Counted from the first letter of the stretch, positions 43,721 to 53,555 are shown. The stretch: 64,000 bases of DNA from Butyrivibrio sp. INlla14 (GCF_900102515.1 NZ_FMVS01000002.1:1-64000), one strand, 5' to 3'. The notes: a model not told the origin generated them from the letters alone. Numbers and translations: made by a program.

Positions 43721-44956
43721 ATGAAAACTATTGGAATCATTGCAGAATTTAATCCATTTCACACTGGCCATCTTCATCTGATCGAGGCCTGTAAAAAAGA
43801 CCTAAAGGCAGATCATGTCGTTATCGTTATGAGTGGCGACTTTGTTCAAAGAGGCTACCCTTCTTTTTGCGATAAATACACAAGAACCCAGATGGCTCTT
43901 TCCTGTGGAGCAGACATAGTATTTGAGTTGCCAGTTTGCTATGCAACAGGAAGTGCTGAATTCTTCGCAAAAGGAGCTGTTTCTTTACTAAACAGACTTG
44001 GGATTATTGACTATCTTTGCTTTGGAAGTGAATGTGGCAGTGTTGACCTTTTAACCTGCATTGCAGACATTCTGGAAAAAGAGCCCGCAAACTACAAGGA
44101 AACTCTATTAAAAGAGCTAAAGTCAGGCCTTTCCTATGCCAGTGCAAGACAAAAGGCACTCCTTGCCTATATTTCTTCTTCTAATATTCCATATAACAAA
44201 AAAGACGTAGAAAACGCCTTTCTTTCTCCTAACAACATTCTGGGGATTGAATATATTAAGGCTCTTATAAGCTCTGCAAGCCCCATACAGCCTTATTCTA
44301 TAAAAAGAGTTGGACAAGACTATTCATCTGATATATTCACCGAATATTCCAGTGCATCAGCTATAAGGTCATATATTTCAGCAAACGGCATAACAGACAA
44401 TTTATCTTTAACTATGCCTGAAACATGTATCAATATTTTAAGAAATAATGCTGATTCGATAAGTAATCCTGGTAAACTGTCTGCCCTTCTAGGCTACAAA
44501 CTTATTTTGGAAAAAGATAATGGCTTTGACCGTTTCCTTGACATAAATACAGATCTTTCCAATAAGATAATTGCGAATATTGAAAATTATGCTGATTTTG
44601 ACAGTTTTTGCCAGCTATTAAAATCAAAAGATCTTGCCTATTCAAGGATCAGCAGATGTTTGGTCCATATACTTCTTGGTATAACCAAAGATGATATGGA
44701 AGAGTATAAATCAAAAGACTATATCTCCCCTTTGAGGGTTCTTGGAATGAAAAAATCAGCATCCTCTCTTGTAAAAAGAATGAATGCTCTGACGGATAAT
44801 AAAATTCTTATAAACCTGAAAAACGCTTCCAAGATACTATCAGATGATGAACAGGAGATTCTAAAAAAAAATCTGTCTTCATCTGAAATATATGGCCTTA
44901 TATGCTCAAGAGGTCCCCTAAATGAATATAAGCTAAAGCAGATTATTGCGAATTAA
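43721..44956 (+). CDS. tmcAL: tRNA(Met) cytidine acetate ligase TmcAL (YlbM family)
   Basis: ATP- and acetate-dependent enzyme that forms N4-acetylcytidine at the wobble position of elongator tRNA-Met. 411 residues from the ATG at 43721, which matches the family start; the longer frame has no ribosome site. GIIAEFNPFHTGHLHL contains the nucleotidyltransferase HxGH, then VMSGDFVQRG and FELPVCYATGSAEFFA. No good Shine-Dalgarno sequence is seen before this ATG. It uses acetate and ATP, and lies head-to-head with acetate kinase. Confidence 0.92.
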   Translation: MKTIGIIAEFNPFHTGHLHLIEACKKDLKADHVVIVMSGDFVQRGYPSFCDKYTRTQMALSCGADIVFELPVCYATGSAEFFAKGAVSLLNRLGIIDYLCFGSECGSVDLLTCIADILEKEPANYKETLLKELKSGLSYASARQKALLAYISSSNIPYNKKDVENAFLSPNNILGIEYIKALISSASPIQPYSIKRVGQDYSSDIFTEYSSASAIRSYISANGITDNLSLTMPETCINILRNNADSISNPGKLSALLGYKLILEKDNGFDRFLDINTDLSNKIIANIENYADFDSFCQLLKSKDLAYSRISRCLVHILLGITKDDMEEYKSKDYISPLRVLGMKKSASSLVKRMNALTDNKILINLKNASKILSDDEQEILKKNLSSSEIYGLICSRGPLNEYKLKQIIAN

Positions 44957-45066
44957 CTTAATTTTAAGAATTGCCTTGTCTTTACTGATTGAAGATAAAA
45001 ATTCAACGTGTTACCATTAATATGTGTACGATTTAATAATATTTCACAACTGTCCGGAGGTAACAA

Positions 45067-47175
45067 ATGGGGCTTGTCAAACTAGAAAAAGGTCAGATTT
45101 TGCACAGGGCTGGATCAGATATAGTAGAAACAATCGAGGTTCTCGTTAAGGGAAGCCTTAAAATTTCCAATCAGTTCACTTCTATTACTCTGTCTGTTGG
45201 CAGTTTCATTGGCATAGTTGAAGCTCCAGGAACTCCATATAACTATACAATTGAAGCCCTCGAAGAGACTTCTGTTTATTCCTATCCTTATGACAACGCC
45301 GATGATATCCCCAATGTAGTTCGTTCAAACCCCAAAATAGCCCCTATTCTCGCTGCTCAATCTGTTGAATCTGCCTTTAAATGCTGCGACATCTTTGAAA
45401 AAGAATTTGAAGATGCCCTATCAGAATATGAGCAGATAATCTCTGATTATAACGACTACCCTGCCCTTTGTATAAAGGTAGGAGAAATAGCCAAGCCATT
45501 TCCAGAAATAGAAACTATTGAACCTCCTGAAAAAAGCGACAATATAAAAGATTGGGCCTTTGACTTTGTCAGAGCATTAAAAGCCAATGAAGCATCTTTA
45601 AAAAAATCCCTGTATCCTCTAAGTATCGAAATAGCTACTGGTGTTGTTATGTCCTCCTATACTATCTTCCATAAGATTTCCGAGGAATCCAAACACCTGA
45701 TACAATATAGAAATACACTAAAGAAAACAGCTACAGCCTTTACTAATACAATGAAGGCTATAAATGCCAAGTTAAATGATCTGGAAAACAATAATGGCGA
45801 TGGTTCTGTAGTGACCATTGTCAACGCTCTTAATACAATTCTTGAGTATTCTGGTGTATCACCAGAGATAGCTGCCAAATTTGAAGAACAGTTATCTGAG
45901 TTTAAGGCCAACAATAACCGCTATGATTCATCAGATGAAGCAAGAGCACTCAGAAGAAGCATTGGCTCAACTTTCTATGATGTCTACACTCCTGCCTATA
46001 TAAAAAGTTTAAACGACAATAATATTCCAATAGAGCTTAAAATGTTCTTTATGTTTGGTTTTGTAGACGAGGAACTTGCTGGAGAAAAAAATACACAGAT
46101 TCTATACAACATGGCCAAAGCATATGTTCCGGATCCTGATGGAAAAGTTCTTACAATCTATGAGTGGCTACTTAAAATATATAATCTTGAACTCGAGCCC
46201 TCCAGAAACGAATTTGACCAGGACTGGCCTACCTATCTTCGAGAGCAAAAAAGCACCGGGCAGTTAAACCAGGCTCAGGTAGAGCTTATGACAAATGACC
46301 CTACTAGCAGACTTCAGTTTGAGATTCATAATCTTTTTGGTCTTGGAAACAGAATGACCTTTGGCAGAATATCATCCTTTGTTCCAGTTTTTGACGCTCA
46401 AAATGTACTACGCCCGCTTGATATGGCTTATCTTACAGTAACTAAAATAAATGACTACTATAAGATGATCAGGAATCTGGACTATGGTGTATTTTGCAGA
46501 TCTGCTGTCTATTCAAACCCTGAAATTGGCATAACCCAGCTACACTACTCAGAAGACATCACGCCATATATGATTCTTTTGCCTAATGTAGGATCAAGAG
46601 CTGCTCTCTGGCAGGAAATTGAGGGTAAAAACAGACGAACGCCTGCAAGAATGGTAGTCTCCATCTTTAATACAGAGAATACCGAAGAATGTATGATAAA
46701 GCTTTTTGCAGAATTCAGATGGGAAATGTGCAAAACTGAACAAGGTGTGCACTGGAATGATGTTACTGATCCATCTCTTACCTCCATGTATTGCGATTAT
46801 CTTCAGTTCTATAAAAAGAATCCTTCTCTATCATCAGATATGAAGGAGAAGTTAAGAACAGACTTAAAGAAATACAACAACAATTATAAAAATATGTTCA
46901 TTGCAGACTATCTAGCATATACCAAATTTGAAGCTGCCGGATCCCCAAGACTTAATAAGGTTGCTAGAGAAATTCTCTTTACCTTCTGTCCTTTTTCTAA
47001 AGATTTAAGGGAAAAGATTGCTGATAATCCTCAGTATACTGAGCTTATAAGCCACTACAATACCAAAATACAAAATCTAGCAAAACCTGTATCAAACATT
47101 GTAGCCAAGCTAAAAAAGGAAGATATTCCAATTCCAGAGGCTGTAACAAAGCAAATTGAATATCTGCGAAGCTAA
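45067..47175 (+). CDS. Large protein of unknown function with degenerate cyclic-nucleotide-binding-like N-terminus
   Basis: A 702-residue soluble protein with no signal peptide or membrane segment. CCGGAGGT sits 6 bases before the ATG, an excellent ribosome site. Residues about 1-85 look like a CNB beta-barrel (KLEKGQILHRAGSD, LVKGSLKI, VGSFIGIVEAPG, YTIEALEETSVYSYP), but the phosphate-binding Arg position is Tyr (PYNYTI), so cyclic-nucleotide binding is doubtful. Residues about 85-300 are helical; the rest (FGLGNRMTFGRISSF, SRAALWQEIEGKNRRTPAR, FAEFRWEMCKTEQGVHW) matches no family I can name. It stands alone between tmcAL and a convergent terminator. Confidence 0.8.
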   Translation: MGLVKLEKGQILHRAGSDIVETIEVLVKGSLKISNQFTSITLSVGSFIGIVEAPGTPYNYTIEALEETSVYSYPYDNADDIPNVVRSNPKIAPILAAQSVESAFKCCDIFEKEFEDALSEYEQIISDYNDYPALCIKVGEIAKPFPEIETIEPPEKSDNIKDWAFDFVRALKANEASLKKSLYPLSIEIATGVVMSSYTIFHKISEESKHLIQYRNTLKKTATAFTNTMKAINAKLNDLENNNGDGSVVTIVNALNTILEYSGVSPEIAAKFEEQLSEFKANNNRYDSSDEARALRRSIGSTFYDVYTPAYIKSLNDNNIPIELKMFFMFGFVDEELAGEKNTQILYNMAKAYVPDPDGKVLTIYEWLLKIYNLELEPSRNEFDQDWPTYLREQKSTGQLNQAQVELMTNDPTSRLQFEIHNLFGLGNRMTFGRISSFVPVFDAQNVLRPLDMAYLTVTKINDYYKMIRNLDYGVFCRSAVYSNPEIGITQLHYSEDITPYMILLPNVGSRAALWQEIEGKNRRTPARMVVSIFNTENTEECMIKLFAEFRWEMCKTEQGVHWNDVTDPSLTSMYCDYLQFYKKNPSLSSDMKEKLRTDLKKYNNNYKNMFIADYLAYTKFEAAGSPRLNKVAREILFTFCPFSKDLREKIADNPQYTELISHYNTKIQNLAKPVSNIVAKLKKEDIPIPEAVTKQIEYLRS

Positions 47176-47240
47176 ATTTATTTCAAAACATAAAATCTAT
47201 TGATATCAAATCAAGTCAAAATCGTTAGTCTTTCTACTAA

Positions 47241-47277
47241 ATGAGCCGCTAGTAGGTCTTACCATCTAGCGGCTCAA
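47241..47277. terminator. Bidirectional terminator between convergent genes
   Basis: GAGCCGCTA (47243-47251) pairs with TAGCGGCTC (47267-47275). AT-rich flanks on both sides suit termination in either direction. Confidence 0.75.
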
Positions 47278-47282
47278 TATTA

Positions 47283-48125
47283 TTAAGCCTTATATTTTTT
47301 CTCTATATTCTGTATAAATTCCCTTGCTGAAACTGCATTATCAGGCTTTGTATCTTCAAGTGTAGCATGGATAAAAGGCTTTTTCTCAACTGCAAACTTC
47401 ACAACAGCGTCATAGTTGATATCGCCAAGGCCACAGGCCATGCTCTTTACGCTTTCGCCCTCTACCACTGCATCCTTTAAGTGGATCATGCATATATCTT
47501 TACCCAAAAGATCTATCGCCTCCTCAAATACCTCCTGCCTCTGCTCAAAATTATCAGTCCACAAAAGGTTAACAGGATCAAAGATAATCTGAAGATTTGG
47601 AGAGCCTATCTTATCAAGAACCTCTCTTGCTCTCTTAGGATTCCATACTATATGTCTGTAAACTGGCTCAATAGCAAGTATAACGCCCATTTTCTCGGCA
47701 TATGATACAACAGGTCTTAAGTTGTTTACAAAAATATCAAGAGCCTCCTGAGAATGACAGGCCTCCTTGTCGTAGTGATAATCAACATTTGGAGCACCAG
47801 TCTCAGTACCAACCATTCCAGCCCCCATAAGGGAGGCAAAACGAAGATGTGCCATATATTTGTCCTGAGTTGCCTTAAGTGCAGCTTCATCAGGAGTAGC
47901 CAGATTAAGATAACAGCCAAGTACTGCAACATCAAGATCTGCTCTTCTAAATGCATCTCTCATATACATTGCATATCCAGGCGTAAGCGCATCTGTATTT
48001 GCCGTAAATCCGGGCACCTTTGAAAGCGCAATATGAGTACAGGTAAAGCCCTGTCTCTTTATCTCCTGTAATCTTTCCTCGAAGGGAAGTTCCACTGTGT
48101 CATGAAATCTGATTCCTATCTGCAT
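47283..48125 (-). CDS. Sugar phosphate isomerase/epimerase-like TIM-barrel protein
   Basis: 280 residues of the xylose-isomerase-like TIM barrel family. Metal-ligand motifs are seen: VILAIEPVYRH, LQIIFDPVNLLW, CMIHLKDAVVEGE and HATLEDTKPDN. AAAGGATACC precedes the ATG. It ends the CE12-GH43-GH43 run, 50 bases behind the ankyrin-GH43 gene. The reaction cannot be assigned; an isomerase or epimerase step on a sugar released by the preceding enzymes is the likely role. Confidence 0.85.
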   Translation of the reverse strand: MQIGIRFHDTVELPFEERLQEIKRQGFTCTHIALSKVPGFTANTDALTPGYAMYMRDAFRRADLDVAVLGCYLNLATPDEAALKATQDKYMAHLRFASLMGAGMVGTETGAPNVDYHYDKEACHSQEALDIFVNNLRPVVSYAEKMGVILAIEPVYRHIVWNPKRAREVLDKIGSPNLQIIFDPVNLLWTDNFEQRQEVFEEAIDLLGKDICMIHLKDAVVEGESVKSMACGLGDINYDAVVKFAVEKKPFIHATLEDTKPDNAVSAREFIQNIEKKYKA

Positions 48126-48175
48126 TTTGGTATCCTTTCGTGTAAAAAATTAGACATCGTATTATAAAAGCATCT

Positions 48176-50071
48176 TTACAGACTTACATATAAAGGAAAT
48201 TCAAAGACAGCTGTTAGACTCTCTTTACCTCCATAGGCATACATGCCAACTAATGCCCCTGTAAATCTTTTACCAATATGATAACCCTCATCACATAGAT
48301 AATATACATCAGAAAGTGTATTAAATGTTGTTAATTCTGAAGAAGGAAGCAGTCTGTAAGATAAGGTCCTTACAAGCATGTCTGTTGTCATAACAAGCTC
48401 AATCCCGCAAAATTCTGCTTTCAGAGCCTTTTCTCCATAAAAAATATTATCATCCTCTCCAATATGCTCATTTGAATATATATAAAGCATGCCATCTTTT
48501 TTTACTATTCCAAACTCCAGATAAGTGTTTTCATCATAATAGCCTGTTATTCCAGCACTCTGGCCTTCTTTTAAGTCTAATGGTTTTAGGATAGCACTAT
48601 ATTTGAACTTAAAACTATCCTGTCTTCTTAGAACTATATTTCTGCTATCTACGCTGCTAAGCGGAGCCTTACTGCCCCTTATGTAAAACTTATTACCTTT
48701 AAATGAAACATCCCCTGGATAAAAGCCTCTTGGAGTCATGTAATCCATAGGTAAGCCGCAGGGCGAAATAGTATCTTTTCCCGTATTTTCTGATTCAATC
48801 TTCCCTTGATTAGTGAAATCAGCATCTGCAAAAGGTTTTACCTGCATGCAGGACGGCCCTTTTAGATTATTTACGATTGGCCAGCCATCTGCGGTCCAGG
48901 TAACTGGATCAAGCGCCGTTTCTCTTCCAAGAATACTATAGCCATTCCCTATTTGTCTTCCGCAGAGATATACCATAAACCAGCGCCCATCAGGGGTTTC
49001 CACCAGATCTCCATGTCCGCACCTTTGAATGGCCGCTTCCTCATCATTTTGTCTCATTATAGGATTATATGGGCAAGGCTCATAAACGCCAAAAAGTTCC
49101 CTACTTCTTGCCACTGTAACTCTGTGACCAAGACCTGTGCCGCCCTCAGCCTGAAGAAGATAATAATAGCCGTTCTTTTTGTATATATGAGGTCCCTCTG
49201 GAGCTCTTTTATTGCTGCCATAATAAAGAAGCCTTGCATCAGATATTTTTTTAGTTCCAGTATCATCTAGCTCAAATATCCTGGCGCCTCGGTTTAATAG
49301 CATATAACGCCTTCCGTCATCGTCATTAAAAAGGCCTGGATCAATGCCATCCTCATCGATGAAAACAGGCTCGCTATAAGGCCCCTCAGGTTTATCTGAT
49401 GATACGACTATTTGCCGCCTATAGACAGGTCCCGAGTCATTAAGTCTGTAAGTAGCTGCAATATAAAACTTACCATTGTAGTATGTAATATCAGGAGCCC
49501 AGTATCCACGGCCTCCCTCAAGTTCGTCAAGAAGAGCCCACTTAGGATTTGTAATGGCGTGGCCTATAATTTCCCAGTGCACAAGATCTTTGGAATGAGA
49601 AATGGGAATACATGGAAAAAAGATAAATGAAGAATTGACCATATAATAATCGCTTCCCACCCTGCATATGGACGGATCAGGAAAAAAGCCTGGTCTTATA
49701 GGATTTCTATAATAATCCTCATATTTGTGACCATACTTTTTTTCCAGATAATCTTCTATTTCTTTAAGATTATTTAAAAACTCCTCATTTGAGCATGGCT
49801 GCTTACTCCCCTCAATTTCTTTTATCCTAGAATGGACAATATCCCAAGGGGTTGTAAGATCATCATCGCCCATTAGGGGATCAAGCCCGCATCTGTCTAC
49901 AAGATACCTGAACATTTCAAGATGTCCAGAAATTGCGGCATAAAAAAGGGCTGTTCTATGCTTTTCGTCAAACTCATTGAGACTTGCTCTTGAATACTCA
50001 ACTATCCATTTAACAAGTTCAAAGTCTCCCTTCCTTGCAGCTTCATATATATTTATATTTCCGACGTCCAT
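48176..50071 (-). CDS. Intracellular GH43 glycosidase with N-terminal ankyrin repeats
   Basis: 631 residues without a signal peptide. Residues about 7-80 form two to three ankyrin repeats (IYEAARKGDFELVKWIVE; RTALFYAAISGHLEMFRYLV; DDDLTTPWDIV). The GH43 five-blade propeller covers about 120-420: PDPSICRVGSDYYMVNSS holds the catalytic Asp, GIDPGLFNDDDG the second acid and PEGPHIYKKNGYYYLL the Glu. A beta-sandwich like that of XynB-type enzymes follows (about 440-631). Substrate is probably a xylan or arabinan oligosaccharide. Ankyrin repeats on a bacterial glycosidase are unusual and may mediate protein contacts. It lies between another GH43 gene and the TIM-barrel gene. Confidence 0.92.
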   Translation of the reverse strand: MDVGNINIYEAARKGDFELVKWIVEYSRASLNEFDEKHRTALFYAAISGHLEMFRYLVDRCGLDPLMGDDDLTTPWDIVHSRIKEIEGSKQPCSNEEFLNNLKEIEDYLEKKYGHKYEDYYRNPIRPGFFPDPSICRVGSDYYMVNSSFIFFPCIPISHSKDLVHWEIIGHAITNPKWALLDELEGGRGYWAPDITYYNGKFYIAATYRLNDSGPVYRRQIVVSSDKPEGPYSEPVFIDEDGIDPGLFNDDDGRRYMLLNRGARIFELDDTGTKKISDARLLYYGSNKRAPEGPHIYKKNGYYYLLQAEGGTGLGHRVTVARSRELFGVYEPCPYNPIMRQNDEEAAIQRCGHGDLVETPDGRWFMVYLCGRQIGNGYSILGRETALDPVTWTADGWPIVNNLKGPSCMQVKPFADADFTNQGKIESENTGKDTISPCGLPMDYMTPRGFYPGDVSFKGNKFYIRGSKAPLSSVDSRNIVLRRQDSFKFKYSAILKPLDLKEGQSAGITGYYDENTYLEFGIVKKDGMLYIYSNEHIGEDDNIFYGEKALKAEFCGIELVMTTDMLVRTLSYRLLPSSELTTFNTLSDVYYLCDEGYHIGKRFTGALVGMYAYGGKESLTAVFEFPLYVSL

Positions 50072-50123
50072 TTCATTACTCCAATTTACATTTTAATCAG
50101 TCATACTCTAATCCAATTAACAA

Positions 50124-51839
50124 TCATAACTCACTAGTTATTACTGATTTAAATCTTGCATATCCGCATTTATTCAGATCACATTTATTATCTGACAGAG
50201 CAAAGATTCCCACCTTAGCACCAACCCAGGTGTGATCAGAAGGACTATATTTAATGCCAAGATCAGTCCTTATAGCTTTCTCATCTATACCCTTTTCATT
50301 TTTATCTCCAATCAAAAGATAAATCTTAAGATCAGGAACATATGTCTTATCCTCAACATTTGCAAAATACATTCTTTCAGAAGTTATGCTCTTATCATCA
50401 CAATCAAAGACAAGATTAAAAGAGATGTTTTTAAGTCCCGCGTCCAGAGAAATTCCTTTCGCTCTACATATTTCTTCAAGGTCAAAATCTGCAAGAACTA
50501 TCTCTTTTTTATCTAGGTCCCCACCCTCGCTTCTTATTGTTCTTACAGTATACTTATCTTCCTTTTCTCTTTTGATATATGCTGCAACATACTGCCCACC
50601 AGTCATACAAACGCCGCACTTTTCACCATCTTTAAGTCCTGTAGCATCAACATTGATCTTAGTTTCAAACATAGGATAAACAATCTTCTGTGTCAGAACA
50701 TTAGGGCTTTTCCAGATTATCGAAGTATCCTCACCAGAAAGATTTAAAGCATTAAGGCACAAGCCACCTTCACTATTACTTATGTCATTTGTATTATGCT
50801 CGACATTACCATTATCAGAACCTATGATTCTTGTAAAATACTCATAATGATTTCCAAGCCACTGCCAGGATAAATTATACTTTCCATTATCAAAGCTATC
50901 TGAGGCAAGATCATTTATATTTCCTTTCCCAGATGCCTCTTTGGCAATTATTTTAGATTCAAACTCAAATACAGGCTCTCCAATATTATCCTTATCAGGG
51001 TTTATACCTACGATAGGCCATCCATTCTTCCAGGAAACCGGCTGCAGATGGCAGATTCTTCCATACAATCCCCTGTCCTGGAAATGAATAAACCACTCAT
51101 CTCCATTTACTGTATCAACAAGTCCTCCCTGGTGAGGTCCGTTTATGCAGCTACTTCCTGTATGCATTACTTCTTTTATCTCATAGGGACCGCGTATATT
51201 CTTACTTCTAAGAACAACCTGATAGCCAAACTTAACGCCTCCCGCAGGAGCCCAAATGTAATAATAGCCATCACGTTTGTAAATCTTGGGGCCTTCTATA
51301 GTAACTGCTGGATGATCCTTGTCATTACCATCAAAGATAAAATGATCCTCCGATATTGCCTTTAACCCATCACTGCTAAGCTCAAATATTCCAAGAATGC
51401 TTTTAAAACCAATTCTACTCTTAGCATAGCCATGGATCACATAAGCTTTACCATCTTCATCCCAAAATGGGCAGGGATCAATAAGGCCTTTTCCCTTAAG
51501 GATACAAACAGGCTCTTCCCATTTTCCCAAAGGATTTGAAGTTCTTACAACATAATAGCCTTCATCAGGCATTCCATAAAAAATATAAAACATTCCCTGA
51601 TGGTACCTTATAGCAGGAGCCCAAACCCCCTCTGAGTGTCTTGGAATGTCATATCTTTTTTCCTTAATATTATCAAGAGCATAGCCAGCAAGTTCCCAGT
51701 TTACAAGGTCTTTGGAGATCAGAATAGGAAGACCAGGTGTATAGTTAAAACTACTGGCGGTCATATAATACATATCCCCCACTCTTATAACATCAGGATC
51801 AGAATAATCAGCAAAAAGAATAGGATTTCTATATTTCAT
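50124..51839 (-). CDS. Intracellular GH43 beta-xylosidase/arabinofuranosidase
   Basis: 571 residues, no signal peptide. The propeller starts at once (NPILFADYSDPDVIRVGDMY, catalytic Asp14), with GLIDPCPFWDEDGKAYVIHG and TIEGPKIYKRDGYYYIWAPA carrying the other acids. GPHQGGLVDTVNGDEWFIHF is also typical. Residues from about 310 form a beta-sandwich (SFDNGKYNLSWQWLGNH ...) as in two-domain GH43 enzymes. It lies 13 bases behind the esterase gene. Exact specificity (xylose or arabinose) is open. Confidence 0.93.
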   Translation of the reverse strand: MKYRNPILFADYSDPDVIRVGDMYYMTASSFNYTPGLPILISKDLVNWELAGYALDNIKEKRYDIPRHSEGVWAPAIRYHQGMFYIFYGMPDEGYYVVRTSNPLGKWEEPVCILKGKGLIDPCPFWDEDGKAYVIHGYAKSRIGFKSILGIFELSSDGLKAISEDHFIFDGNDKDHPAVTIEGPKIYKRDGYYYIWAPAGGVKFGYQVVLRSKNIRGPYEIKEVMHTGSSCINGPHQGGLVDTVNGDEWFIHFQDRGLYGRICHLQPVSWKNGWPIVGINPDKDNIGEPVFEFESKIIAKEASGKGNINDLASDSFDNGKYNLSWQWLGNHYEYFTRIIGSDNGNVEHNTNDISNSEGGLCLNALNLSGEDTSIIWKSPNVLTQKIVYPMFETKINVDATGLKDGEKCGVCMTGGQYVAAYIKREKEDKYTVRTIRSEGGDLDKKEIVLADFDLEEICRAKGISLDAGLKNISFNLVFDCDDKSITSERMYFANVEDKTYVPDLKIYLLIGDKNEKGIDEKAIRTDLGIKYSPSDHTWVGAKVGIFALSDNKCDLNKCGYARFKSVITSEL

Positions 51840-51852
51840 TTATTTCTCCCCA

Positions 51853-52575
51853 TTAACCATTTATTTCAATATCGTAGGTTTCTTTCAAATACTCAGAATC
51901 TGCAATAAGCGTAGAATAAGGTTCTCCAAGTTCAGTCAATCCCTTAGCTATCATTCCGGCATAAAGAAGCGCACCTTCGTAGCGCAAATGTGAGTTATCC
52001 TTTTTTCCTTCAATTGCCCAGGAAACTTCACCAGGTTTCAGATTCATGTAGTACTTTTTAGAAGCTTCATCTCCAGTTTTTTCAAGAAAATTCCTACTCA
52101 TAGTAAAAAGATCTACCACTGGTACATTAAACTGTATGCCAGCCTCTTTCATCCCCATTACATACTCAGTATGCTCTGATGGTTTAAGATTTCCATTTTC
52201 ATCAAAGAGTCTTCTCTCTACCGAAGTAATAAATACCGGATATGTTCCCTTGTTGCGGGCTACATTCACAAACTTTCCAAGATTTACAATAAATTCACCA
52301 TGAGGATCTGTATATCTTTTAGGATCATTTATCTTTTCATCATTGTGGCCAAACTGAATAAAAAGATAATCTCCCTTAGTTATATCGTTATAAATAGCAG
52401 CTAACCTGCTTTCATCAATAAAGCTCTTTGTGCTCCTGCCATTTACTGCATGATTACAGATTGCTACATCCATTTTGGTATATCTGTCAAATGCCTGAGC
52501 TATTCCAGTCTGAGGGTAGGTTCCAAATTTGTTGCATGCTACTGTTGAATCTCCTGCCCAAAATATATGTCTCAT
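51853..52575 (-). CDS. CE12-type rhamnogalacturonan/xylan acetylesterase (SGNH hydrolase)
   Basis: 240 residues without signal peptide. SGNH blocks: WAGDSTVACNK with nucleophile Ser10, NHAVNGRSTKSF, LFIQFGHNDEK, and the C-terminal Asp-x-x-His in DNSHLRYEGA. YPQTGIAQAF and PVVDLFTMSR also fit CE12. It removes acetyl groups from pectin or hemicellulose oligosaccharides, which here should happen in the cytoplasm. AAAGGAGAG precedes the ATG. First gene of the CE12-GH43-GH43-isomerase unit, separated from the permeases by a terminator. Confidence 0.92.
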   Translation of the reverse strand: MRHIFWAGDSTVACNKFGTYPQTGIAQAFDRYTKMDVAICNHAVNGRSTKSFIDESRLAAIYNDITKGDYLFIQFGHNDEKINDPKRYTDPHGEFIVNLGKFVNVARNKGTYPVFITSVERRLFDENGNLKPSEHTEYVMGMKEAGIQFNVPVVDLFTMSRNFLEKTGDEASKKYYMNLKPGEVSWAIEGKKDNSHLRYEGALLYAGMIAKGLTELGEPYSTLIADSEYLKETYDIEING

Positions 52576-52611
52576 TTATATCTCTCTCCTTTAATCCACT
52601 CTAAATCAAGT

Positions 52612-52650
52612 ATAAAAAAAGAGAGAAATTGTAACCAATTTCTCTCTCTA
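52612..52650 (-). terminator. Intrinsic terminator after the ABC permeases
   Basis: Minus-strand AGAGAGAGAAATT / AATTTCTCTCT followed by TTTTTTTATAC, about 20 bases after the second permease stop. Confidence 0.88.
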
Positions 52651-52667
52651 TAAGTTTTAAGGAAAAA

Positions 52668-53543
52668 TCACTCCTTAACAGCACCTACATTAACACCCTG
52701 TACAAAATACTTCTGAAGGAAAGGATATGCTGCCATGAATGGAAGGATCGCAACAATAATAGCTGCATAATACAATGTATTCTGAGATACCTTGTATGCT
52801 GTTGTTGGTGTATCACCATCCATGATCATAACCCTCAGCTTGTACTGGAAGTTAACCTGATCAGGATTTGTAATATAAATCTGAACTGTGCTGTAGTCAT
52901 TCCATACAGTTACTGCATACATAAGACCAATTGATGCAAGAGCTGCCTTGGAAAGAGGAAGTACTATCTTGAAGAAGATTCCCATAGGAGAGCATCCATC
53001 AATCTTAGCAGCCTCAAAAAGAGACTCTGGAATGCCTTCAAAGAAGTTCTTCATAAGTACAAGGTTATAAACGTTCATACCATGTTTGATAACAAGGATC
53101 CACATTGTATCTACAAGGTGAAGCTGTCTCATAACAAGGTATTCAGGAATCATACCACCAGAAAAGATCATTGTGAAAAGAAGGAAAAATGAAAGTGCAT
53201 TTCTTCCTGGCATATCCTTCTGAGTAAGTACATATCCTCCAAGTGTTGAAAGTACAAGACCAAGCAATGTACCAAGAACAGTTGTAACAACTGAATTGAT
53301 GAATGGTCTATATAATCTAACTGTTGTAAAAATTGTGAGGTATCCGTTAAAGGTAAAATCCTGTGGCCATAATCTGAACTTATAAACTCCTACTGAGTTA
53401 AATGAGTCAACTACAACCTTCCAAATAGGGATCAATACGATCAAAGCAATGATAACGAATACTACATAGTTAACAACATCAAATACGTGAACCTTATTTT
53501 TCTTGGCTCTTACACGCATCTGAGCCTGTTTAGCCTGTGCCAT
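52668..53543 (-). CDS. Oligosaccharide ABC permease, LplC/YtcP type
   Basis: Membrane component of a carbohydrate importer, 291 residues with six predicted membrane segments. The EAA-type loop is ESLFEAAKIDGCSPMGIFFK. FNSVGVYKFRLWPQDFTFNGY in the first periplasmic-side loop is characteristic of the family often annotated as aldouronate transport. It follows the partner permease by 12 bases and ends with a terminator. Confidence 0.93.
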   Translation of the reverse strand: MAQAKQAQMRVRAKKNKVHVFDVVNYVVFVIIALIVLIPIWKVVVDSFNSVGVYKFRLWPQDFTFNGYLTIFTTVRLYRPFINSVVTTVLGTLLGLVLSTLGGYVLTQKDMPGRNALSFFLLFTMIFSGGMIPEYLVMRQLHLVDTMWILVIKHGMNVYNLVLMKNFFEGIPESLFEAAKIDGCSPMGIFFKIVLPLSKAALASIGLMYAVTVWNDYSTVQIYITNPDQVNFQYKLRVMIMDGDTPTTAYKVSQNTLYYAAIIVAILPFMAAYPFLQKYFVQGVNVGAVKE

Positions 53544-53555
53544 AATGTTCCCTCC

